Positions 58,005 through 64,000 of a stretch of DNA of 64,000 bases are shown here, one piece after another. Both the position numbers and the translations under genes were made by a program. How positions within the stretch are numbered: the stretch's first letter is position 1; every line of letters starts with the position of its first letter. Origin of the DNA: CAZDDB01 sp963843285 (GTDB lineage Bacteria > Acidobacteriota > HRBIN11 > JAKEFK01); assembly GCA_963843285.1 (NCBI GenBank), contig CAWJJO010000014.1, positions 62,001 to 126,000 of the forward strand. Reading direction: 5' to 3'. A model generated the notes under the pieces. That model saw only the letters and a list, made by a program, of their open reading frames with translations, made no database searches and had not been told where the DNA came from.

Positions 58005-59642
58005 TCACAGCGGAAGAAGGATCTCAAACTTTGTGCCTTTGCCGGGTTCCGATTCCAGAATAATGTTGCCCCCGTGTTCGGTGATGATGCGCTGAACAAT
58101 CGCCAGACCCAACCCTGTTCCCTTTCCCTTTGTTGTAAAGTACGGCGTAAAGATTTGCCGCTGCACCTGTTCATTCATCCCCTGACCGTTATCCTCTACG
58201 CTGAATTGGGCCCATTGCCGGTGCTGGTATTCTCGAATGCCTGTGAAAACCTTAATCATACCACCGGCGCTCGGATCAACCGTGTCGATCGCATTTTGAA
58301 GCAAGTTGTGTAAAACTTCCGAAATTTGTTCCGCATCGAATGAAACCGGCGGAAGGTTGCCTGGCTCAAACCGGATCTCCACGCTTCCCTGATATAACTG
58401 CAAGGATTTTTGGATTATTTCGTTTAAATTGCCTGATTTGAAACTTGGCGCCGGAAGACGCGCAAATCTCGCAAATTCGTCCGCCAGATGACGAAGTTTT
58501 TCGACTTCTTCGGCGATACTGTTGCTCGATTCCAGGAAGATCTCCGAAAATTTTTCGGGCGCCTTTTCCATACAAAGCCGGAGATTGGCAATGGACGTCC
58601 GAATCGGCGTCAAAGGATTCTTGATCTCATGCGCCAGATGTCGCGCGATCTCCTGCCAGGCTGCGATGCGTTCCGTTTGCAGCAACTTCCTCTGATTTTC
58701 TGTAAGCTGCTCTGCCATTCGGTTGAATGCTTCCATCAAAGAGGCAATTTCGCCACTTCCCGTTTCTTCCACTCTTACATCCAGGTCACCTTGAGACATT
58801 TGTAGCGCGGCGTCACGCAAATGGGTCAGCGGACGACTGATCCAGAGTGAGAGCAAGTATCCGGTGAATAGACAGACTGCAAAGGTTGCCGCCATCAGAG
58901 TGATTGCGTTCCGAATCAGATCCCGTTTTTGTTCCAGTAATTCCCGCTGGGAAACAGAAACTCGGATCAAAACTGCCGGATGTCCGAGGTAATCATCCAG
59001 CCGGATGGTCCGGGAAATGGTGGCCGGATCAGATACCGTTTGACTGGAAGCATCCAGAGTGTCCGTGCCTTCTATGATTTCAGTTTGAATGCCGGCCAGT
59101 TTCAATCGTTCCAGCCGGGCTTTCACAAAATAGCTCCCGCGAAGAATCAATCCTCGCTGACCGAAACTGACTTTCTTGCGGATCTCCATTCTGGCTGATT
59201 CATCCAGCACAATTGCAGGTTGGTCGAACGGGAAATCGCTTCGCGGATCCGTCTTCCCGAATTCCTCGGGGTGAAGGCTTTCGCTGAGCACAACACCGTC
59301 CGTGGAGATCACTGAGAAAACATCCAGCGTTGTGCGTTTTCGCAGCTTCTCTGCGAATCGCACTGCTTCTGTATTGAATTTCGGAGGATCGGAAAGAATG
59401 GCGGCAAGAACGCTTTCATTTTCGGTGAACAGATTGGAAGATAACTGATCCATTTCATTCCGGAGATTCTCTTCGAGAAGCGCGATTCTTTGTTGTAGAA
59501 ACGCAGTGTTTTGACGGATCAACACATCGGCTTGCTGCGTGTAGTTCCGGTTGAGCTGGCGATATAGATAGAAGGAAAGAACGGCAACAAAAAGTGTAGT
59601 AATCAGAAGCAGAAGGAGTGTAATCTTTACGGGTAGCTTCAT
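58005..59642 (-). CDS. NtrY-like membrane sensor histidine kinase
   Basis: A 545-residue kinase. Helix 1 (about 7-27), a large periplasmic sensor (about 28-240), helix 2 (about 245-267), HAMP (about 268-325), a HisKA domain with phosphoacceptor His in HLAHEIKNPLTPI, and HATPase boxes LLQNAIDTV, VEDNGQGM and GTGLGLAIVQRI. It resembles NtrY and related nitrogen- or envelope-sensing kinases. It overlaps the preceding solute-binding-like gene by 4 bp. No response regulator is encoded next to it, so its partner is elsewhere. Confidence 0.93.
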   Translation of the reverse strand: MKLPVKITLLLLLITTLFVAVLSFYLYRQLNRNYTQQADVLIRQNTAFLQQRIALLEENLRNEMDQLSSNLFTENESVLAAILSDPPKFNTEAVRFAEKLRKRTTLDVFSVISTDGVVLSESLHPEEFGKTDPRSDFPFDQPAIVLDESARMEIRKKVSFGQRGLILRGSYFVKARLERLKLAGIQTEIIEGTDTLDASSQTVSDPATISRTIRLDDYLGHPAVLIRVSVSQRELLEQKRDLIRNAITLMAATFAVCLFTGYLLSLWISRPLTHLRDAALQMSQGDLDVRVEETGSGEIASLMEAFNRMAEQLTENQRKLLQTERIAAWQEIARHLAHEIKNPLTPIRTSIANLRLCMEKAPEKFSEIFLESSNSIAEEVEKLRHLADEFARFARLPAPSFKSGNLNEIIQKSLQLYQGSVEIRFEPGNLPPVSFDAEQISEVLHNLLQNAIDTVDPSAGGMIKVFTGIREYQHRQWAQFSVEDNGQGMNEQVQRQIFTPYFTTKGKGTGLGLAIVQRIITEHGGNIILESEPGKGTKFEILLPL

Positions 59643-60925
59643 CGTTCTAGCCAGCAGTTTGCAAAATCCGGTATGCCGTCAGGACGGATCATTAGATCTC
59701 GGATCTCTTTGCGCACTGCAATCCGGCTCGAATGAACGAGTAGCGGTACTACCGCACCGGATGCTTCCAATTCGGGCAGTGCGTCGTACCATGCCTCTTC
59801 AGTCCAACCATCACCAAATTGCTCTCGAAGCCATCGATAAAGAAAAAGATCCAGATTGTTTTCGCGAATTGCCTGAAAACGGAAAAGAATCTGAGAAGTT
59901 CCGGCCGTCTCTGATTCCGATACGGGTAGTCCAGCATCTTTCCATTGGACCAGAAGCCGTTTCACAAGAAGTCCATATGGGTGATCGGGCGAGAGGGAAT
60001 GGGAGAACATGACCTGCTTCGAAAATAAGGCTCCTTCGCGGCCGGACGGTCGAGGCAACCGGCTTTCGGCATGACCGTTCAGCCCTGCGCTGATTAGCTC
60101 TTCCACATTTGTAGCTGAGACAATCGCGGATACTTGATCGCGGCTCAGATTCATCGTCTTCAAATAGAGAAAGAACTTCGGCCCGCTGACAACCTGGATG
60201 TCCGGATCCTTGCTGATCTGGTCAAATCGAGCTTCCGGAATCGGACAAATATCCACGTCGTTCAGTTTGAACGACAGATAAGGATTCACGGGATCGACTT
60301 CCACAGGCGTGATCGAATCGAGGAATGGACGTCCTGACGGGCACAGCGTATTCGCTTCATATCCAAACTGCGTCTTTCGAAAAGGCATCAGCGAGCTGGA
60401 AAGCGAAGGAATCAGGCACGATGAAGTGAGGATCGTTTGCAGACTCTCTTCCTCCGAGCTTTGGATCAGTAACTTTCCGTCTTTGAATGAAATCGACGTC
60501 GGGTGCTCGTGAGTAAAATAGGGATAATCGAGAATCCAGTGACACGGATGAGACGATTCCTGTAGAGCTTCCACCTGTTTGCTGATTTCATTCAAGGTGG
60601 CGCCATTGAGTGTGCGCAGATCGATGGTCAGAGATGTTTCATCCAGTTGATATGGAAAGGGCGTCAGCGGTCGAAGAGAATTGTCTGAAACTTCAAAGAG
60701 CTGCTGTGTCTCGATGGACTGAAGCAACTCCTCCGGTACGCGCAAGGTCCCGCCGTACTCTTGCTTCAATACTGCAACAGCCGTAGCAGAGATTAAGAAG
60801 AATGCTAGCGCACTGGAACAGAGTATTGTGTAGCCCGGCCTCCCCCTTAATAAGGGGGAGGTGTCCCTTGACGAATCCCCATTGCAATTCATTAGAGCCG
60901 GCAGGAACCGTTTCCTAAAAAACAT
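59639..60925 (-). CDS. Solute-binding-protein-like exported protein
   Basis: A protein of about 428 residues anchored by an N-terminal hydrophobic helix (SALAFFLISATAVAVL). The remainder resembles family 5 extracellular solute-binding proteins: KQEYGGTLRVPEE near the start of the mature part, VDPVNPYLSFKLNDVD in the middle and ELEASGAVVPLLVHSSRIAVR near the end. It may deliver a ligand signal to the kinase encoded 4 bp inside its end rather than feed a transporter. The start is uncertain: ATG 60925 overlaps the lipoprotein gene, ATG 60892 is also possible. A palindromic repeat encodes the residues SPLLRGRP just before the helix. Confidence 0.55.
   Translation of the reverse strand: MFFRKRFLPALMNCNGDSSRDTSPLLRGRPGYTILCSSALAFFLISATAVAVLKQEYGGTLRVPEELLQSIETQQLFEVSDNSLRPLTPFPYQLDETSLTIDLRTLNGATLNEISKQVEALQESSHPCHWILDYPYFTHEHPTSISFKDGKLLIQSSEEESLQTILTSSCLIPSLSSSLMPFRKTQFGYEANTLCPSGRPFLDSITPVEVDPVNPYLSFKLNDVDICPIPEARFDQISKDPDIQVVSGPKFFLYLKTMNLSRDQVSAIVSATNVEELISAGLNGHAESRLPRPSGREGALFSKQVMFSHSLSPDHPYGLLVKRLLVQWKDAGLPVSESETAGTSQILFRFQAIRENNLDLFLYRWLREQFGDGWTEEAWYDALPELEASGAVVPLLVHSSRIAVRKEIRDLMIRPDGIPDFANCWLER
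60839..60861. repeat. Near-perfect palindrome inside a coding region
   Basis: cctccccctta and taagggggagg flank a single a, an 11-bp perfect stem. It lies in the 5' coding part of the solute-binding-like gene. Confidence 0.75.
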
Positions 60926-61802
60926 CCATCGCTTCAATGGTGATCCCCTTTGAGCCCTTCCATGTGACCAACAATTCCTGGATGCCATCCTGATTGAGGT
61001 CTGAAACCGCGAGATCCACGATAGGCCCTTGAGACGGACGCGTGGATTCAAGCATTACGGAGTCATCGCGGACACGAAATTTCATTACGGCATCCGGCTC
61101 ATCAGAGTGGACCGGTGAGGACGTGTACAGGACTGGAAATGCGCTGCAGAGCGTCGCACCGCACCGGATCGTCGCCGCCACAAGTTTTCCACCGCGGGCA
61201 ATCTGAATCGAGTAAGCCGTATCAATCACAGCGAGACCGTTTTCCGCGAGCGTTTCAAAATCAAAAAATCGGCCGTCCTGAAGCGTGTACCAATTGAATC
61301 CCGGCTCCGGAACCGGAAGCCAGTCCGGCTTTTCCACATATGTTCCCGGTGGCGAATCAAAGTCCTCGGTAAAATAGAGTGGGCTTGTGAGATCCTGATT
61401 CAAGATCAGATAGCCTTTTGCGAACTTCAAAATCTTGCCGGAAGGGGCGCGCGATCGAATGGATTGAAAGAATCTTTGCGGAAATAAAATTTCTTTTTTC
61501 TCACCGCTTTGCCACTGGAGCACGGCTATCCGATTTTTGAACAGCAAAATCAATCGACAGTTCTGCTGTTGACATGCCGGGAAGACATCGAGTGGCGCTT
61601 CCTCCAACTCCGCCAGGATCGAGGGTACCTTCGGATGTTCCGGAGGAACGGTTTTCCCTGGTTCCTGCGGAAGCGTCGGAAGAGGCGGCTGAGGCGACGG
61701 TGATTCGGTTTTCGGCGCCTCGGGAGCCGGCTGCTCCGGCAGCTTTTTTTTGCATCCCCCGGCGAAAGCAACCAGACAGAGTATGATTGCTAAAATTTTC
61801 AT
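60915..61802 (-). CDS. Putative lipoprotein with FG-GAP-like C-terminal motif
   Basis: A 295-residue lipoprotein: signal LAIILCLVAFAGG with the lipidated Cys at 17, then a Pro/Glu-rich linker (about 20-60) and a beta-rich domain. DLNQDGIQELLVTW near the end resembles the calcium-binding repeat of FG-GAP/VCBS propeller blades. No family is recognised. ATG 61802 lies 6 nt after a tattat -10, suggesting a leaderless mRNA. It is the first gene of the lipoprotein, solute-binding-like, kinase, glycosyltransferase cluster. Confidence 0.7.
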   Translation of the reverse strand: MKILAIILCLVAFAGGCKKKLPEQPAPEAPKTESPSPQPPLPTLPQEPGKTVPPEHPKVPSILAELEEAPLDVFPACQQQNCRLILLFKNRIAVLQWQSGEKKEILFPQRFFQSIRSRAPSGKILKFAKGYLILNQDLTSPLYFTEDFDSPPGTYVEKPDWLPVPEPGFNWYTLQDGRFFDFETLAENGLAVIDTAYSIQIARGGKLVAATIRCGATLCSAFPVLYTSSPVHSDEPDAVMKFRVRDDSVMLESTRPSQGPIVDLAVSDLNQDGIQELLVTWKGSKGITIEAMDVF

Positions 61803-61808
61803 CGCATT

Positions 61809-61814
61809 ATAATA
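61809..61814 (-). promoter_or_regulatory. -10 element, probable leaderless start
   Basis: On the minus strand tattat (overlapping tataat) ends 6 nt before ATG 61802, without a ribosome-binding site. Confidence 0.45.
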
Positions 61815-61843
61815 CTACGTGGGACTGGACCGCCGGCGCTATA

Positions 61844-61936
61844 GAGCGCAGGCTTCCAGCCTGCATTATGGAGTCTGCGGGCCTCCGTGCCCGCAGTATG
61901 TGTTAGTACGCATTCGGCGGGCAGGGACGCCCGCCG
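61844..61936. repeat. Composite palindromic repeat
   Basis: Three modules: gagcgcaggcttccagcctgc (from 61844), ctgcgggc/gcccgcag around ctccgt (61875-61896), and ggcgggcagggacgcccgcc (61916-61935). It separates the divergent lipoprotein and thrC genes. Confidence 0.75.
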
Positions 61937-61961
61937 TCTCCTGATGTGTTGAGAATTTTCT

Positions 61962-63248
61962 ATGCGTTACTACAGCACAAATCAAAAAGCTCCTCCGGTG
62001 TCATTCCGGCATGCTGTCCTGAAGGGTCTTGCGGAAGATGGTGGGCTATACATGCCGGAACGATTTCCTGCGTTGAACTTTCCTGCAGGCACGCCGTTTC
62101 CCGTAATTTGCTTTAAGGTTGCAAAGTCCTTTGTCGAACAGGAAATTCCATCCGGAGTTCTACAGGAGATGATTGAACAGGCCATCAATTTCGATGCTCC
62201 TCTCCGGAAATTGTCAGAGGAAATCTACGTACTGGAGTTGTTTCACGGCCCTACTCTCGCGTTCAAAGATTTCGGCGCGCGGGTGATGTCGCGTTTGATG
62301 TCTTACTTCGTCCGCGGGCTGAACAGAGAAGTAACTGTACTTGTTGCTACTTCGGGCGACACGGGAAGCGCTGTTGCAAACGGCTTCTTGCGTGTTGAAG
62401 GAATCCGGGTAGTTCTTCTTTATCCAGCGGGAAAAGTGAGTCCCATTCAAGAAAAACAGTTGACCACGCTTGGGGAAAACATCGTAGCACTGGAAATCCG
62501 CGGCACGTTTGATGACTGTCAGGCGCTGGTGAAGCAGGCGTTTCGGGACCTGGAGCTTCATCGAAGCGTTCAACTTACATCGGCAAATTCGATCAGCATC
62601 GCCAGGTTGATTCCCCAGTGTTTTTACTACTGGCACGCGATGTGTCAGCTGGATACGCAGGCCAGCCCCGCGCTGATTTCCGTTCCCAGTGGAAACTTCG
62701 GTAATCTGACGGCGGGATTGATGGCAAAAAGCATGGGGCTCCCCGTGACAAGTTTTGTTGCAGCATGCAACAGCAACAGCGTGTTTCCTCAATATCTGGC
62801 ATCTGGAAAATTTGAGCCGCGCCCATCGGTTCAAACAATCTCAAATGCAATGGATGTCGGGAATCCGAGTAATTTTGACCGAATTCTGGCTCTGTATGAT
62901 CAGGATGTGCAGCGAATTCGTGCCGATATCTATGCATCGAGTTTCTCAGATGCGGAGACACGTTCCGCGATTCGTGAGATATTCGATCGTTATGGCTACG
63001 TTTCCGATCCGCATGGGGCGGTCGGATACTTAGGTGTGAAACGATTTCTTGAAAAGTGTTCCCCGGGAACACGCGGCATCTTCTTGGAAACCGCCCATCC
63101 TGGAAAATTTGCGGACATCGTCGAAGAAGTGCTCGGAAGACCGGTTGAAATTCCGGATCGTCTCAAAGAATGTATGAACAAGGAAAAGAAAGCCGTAACG
63201 CTATCCAACCGCTATGACGAATTCAGGGAGTTCCTGCTACGTTCGTAG
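61962..63248 (+). CDS. thrC: Threonine synthase
   Basis: A 428-residue PLP enzyme that converts O-phosphohomoserine to threonine. The N-terminal RYYSTNQKAPPVSFRHAVLKGLAEDGGLYMPE is typical of the E. coli/fungal-type group. The PLP lysine is in LAFKDFGAR; ATSGDTGSA and SGNFGN bind phosphate, and SNAMDVGNPSNF is conserved. The length matches the family. The other threonine genes are not adjacent. I found no leader peptide or attenuator. Confidence 0.96.
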   Translation: MRYYSTNQKAPPVSFRHAVLKGLAEDGGLYMPERFPALNFPAGTPFPVICFKVAKSFVEQEIPSGVLQEMIEQAINFDAPLRKLSEEIYVLELFHGPTLAFKDFGARVMSRLMSYFVRGLNREVTVLVATSGDTGSAVANGFLRVEGIRVVLLYPAGKVSPIQEKQLTTLGENIVALEIRGTFDDCQALVKQAFRDLELHRSVQLTSANSISIARLIPQCFYYWHAMCQLDTQASPALISVPSGNFGNLTAGLMAKSMGLPVTSFVAACNSNSVFPQYLASGKFEPRPSVQTISNAMDVGNPSNFDRILALYDQDVQRIRADIYASSFSDAETRSAIREIFDRYGYVSDPHGAVGYLGVKRFLEKCSPGTRGIFLETAHPGKFADIVEEVLGRPVEIPDRLKECMNKEKKAVTLSNRYDEFREFLLRS

Positions 63249-63320
63249 TAGCGATTTGAATCGCTACTTTAGCAGTCAAGATGCCTGCGATCCATAATGC
63301 AGGCTGGAAACCTGCGCTCC
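63248..63320. repeat. Hairpin at thrC end plus palindromic repeat
   Basis: gtagcgatt/aatcgctac (63248-63267, 2-nt centre) starts at the last base of the thrC stop and is followed by ttt, so it could terminate thrC. A gcaggct-family copy follows (63272-63320: gatgcctgcgatccataatgc and ggctggaaacctgcgctcc). Confidence 0.7.
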
Positions 63321-63342
63321 AAGGAACAAGGTCATCGCGCAG

Positions 63343-63975
63343 TTAGAAGAACTTGGAAATCAATAGCGTGATCAGAGATCCGACAATAGCCGCGATGGTT
63401 GCCAGAATGATTTCATCCTTCCTTGCCTCCCAGAAGCGAGGAGGTGTTCGTCTTGGTGAAATGTAGATGGTCGGATAAACCGTATGTGATCTGACAATTG
63501 CCCACCAGGACCACATAAGCCCAACCAGGAAGGTTGTTAGACCGATCGTGATCTTTCTGACGTCATGATCTGCAAGACCGGGAATCAGATACCAGGCGGA
63601 GAATCCGACGCACACGCCGGCCAACACACCGCTTTGCAGAAACTTTGTGAGGTTTCGTTTTCTGTGCAGAAGAACATTCTTGATTTTTCCGATGGTTCCT
63701 CGTTGCACCGCAGTATCGTCATCGCATTGCAATGTGGCCAGATACGGTTCCAGTTTCAATGAAATATTCGGTTCCGTGATCTCCATAGAAAGGTAATGTG
63801 TTTTTTCAAGGCCGGACTCTTTCAATTCTTCCAGGTTCTCGAACGCGTAATCGGCGGTCGATATTCTGACATCGGGATTCACTTCCGAAAAAATCTGATA
63901 GATGCTGTCGACATCTTCGATGTACAGAATGAGAGGTGGAAGCCGTTCGCTGAGTGCCTTTTTTAGTTTGAGCAT
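63343..63975 (-). CDS. Uncharacterised membrane protein
   Basis: A 210-residue protein: about 110 soluble residues, then two helices (GVLAGVCVGFSAWYLIPGL and IGLTTFLVGLMWSWWAIV) and a C-terminal helix (IILATIAAIVGSLITLLISKFF). YPTIYISPRRTP lies between them. I recognise no family. The start ATG 63975 is plausible but has no clear ribosome-binding site. It is convergent with thrC. Confidence 0.65.
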   Translation of the reverse strand: MLKLKKALSERLPPLILYIEDVDSIYQIFSEVNPDVRISTADYAFENLEELKESGLEKTHYLSMEITEPNISLKLEPYLATLQCDDDTAVQRGTIGKIKNVLLHRKRNLTKFLQSGVLAGVCVGFSAWYLIPGLADHDVRKITIGLTTFLVGLMWSWWAIVRSHTVYPTIYISPRRTPPRFWEARKDEIILATIAAIVGSLITLLISKFF

Positions 63976-64000
63976 GTTTGCCTGCCTGTGCCGCCGTTTT

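Noticed and set aside
61937..61961. Attenuator or leader peptide before thrC
   Set aside because: No Thr/Ile-rich short ORF or alternative hairpins; the region is occupied by a dispersed repeat.

Overview
The window looks like a chromosomal stretch of a Gram-negative, Acidobacteriota-like bacterium of roughly 50% GC. The indications are Oar-type TonB-dependent receptors, a Ser/Thr kinase with PEGA and TonB C-terminal domains, a DUF885 protein, stand-alone bacterial NHEJ enzymes, a very large sigma-54 activator, and many palindromic and 'gcaaagacgcaaag'-type intergenic repeats. This taxonomic reading is inference; no rRNA or marker set was available. I saw no tRNA, rRNA, CRISPR array, insertion sequence or prophage. 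Coding density is very high.

Layout. 1-8.7 kb: the 3' end of one Oar-like receptor (+), then on the minus strand two LytTR response regulators, a tandemly duplicated LytS-type histidine kinase whose first half is a degenerate pseudokinase, msrA, a small membrane protein and a second Oar-like receptor. The promoters of one regulator and of msrA share a ~66-bp upstream element with 21-bp-spaced direct repeats, a candidate LytTR site. 9-12.3 kb: an orphan receiver protein, mtnC-mtnB (methionine salvage) and a secreted amidohydrolase. 12.3-19.9 kb: a minus-strand run of DNA ligase, LigD-type polymerase, hypF, hypC, hypD, a GmhA-like SIS protein and hypE; no hydrogenase structural genes, hypAB or Ku are present. 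20-27 kb: a LysM/C39-like cysteine protease-fold protein, two uncharacterised proteins, a DUF885 protein, signal peptidase I and a TIM-barrel hydrolase.

27-33 kb: two ATP-grasp ligases of different topology coupled to a UvrD/PcrA helicase, then a serine beta-lactamase-like hydrolase. 33-39.6 kb: the fructose PTS (fruA, fruK and an EIIA-HPr-EI fusion), a GNAT acetyltransferase and a membrane protein. 39.5-47.5 kb: tag, a 1,597-residue regulator (pseudokinase-like, STAND-like ATPase, TPR, GAF, sigma-54 AAA+, Fis), and an orphan oligopeptide-binding lipoprotein plus permease. 47.6-53 kb: gamma-carbonic anhydrase, hisS, aspS and moxR joined by ATGA overlaps, then an uncharacterised helical protein. 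53-61.8 kb: a minus-strand cluster of lipoprotein, solute-binding-like protein, NtrY-like kinase, GT39-like glycosyltransferase and Ser/Thr kinase-PEGA-TonB. 62-64 kb: thrC and a small membrane protein.

The recurring themes are signalling proteins with unusual architectures, start codons 6-8 nt after a -10 hexamer (suggesting leaderless mRNAs), and intergenic repeats that supply the last codons and stop of several genes.
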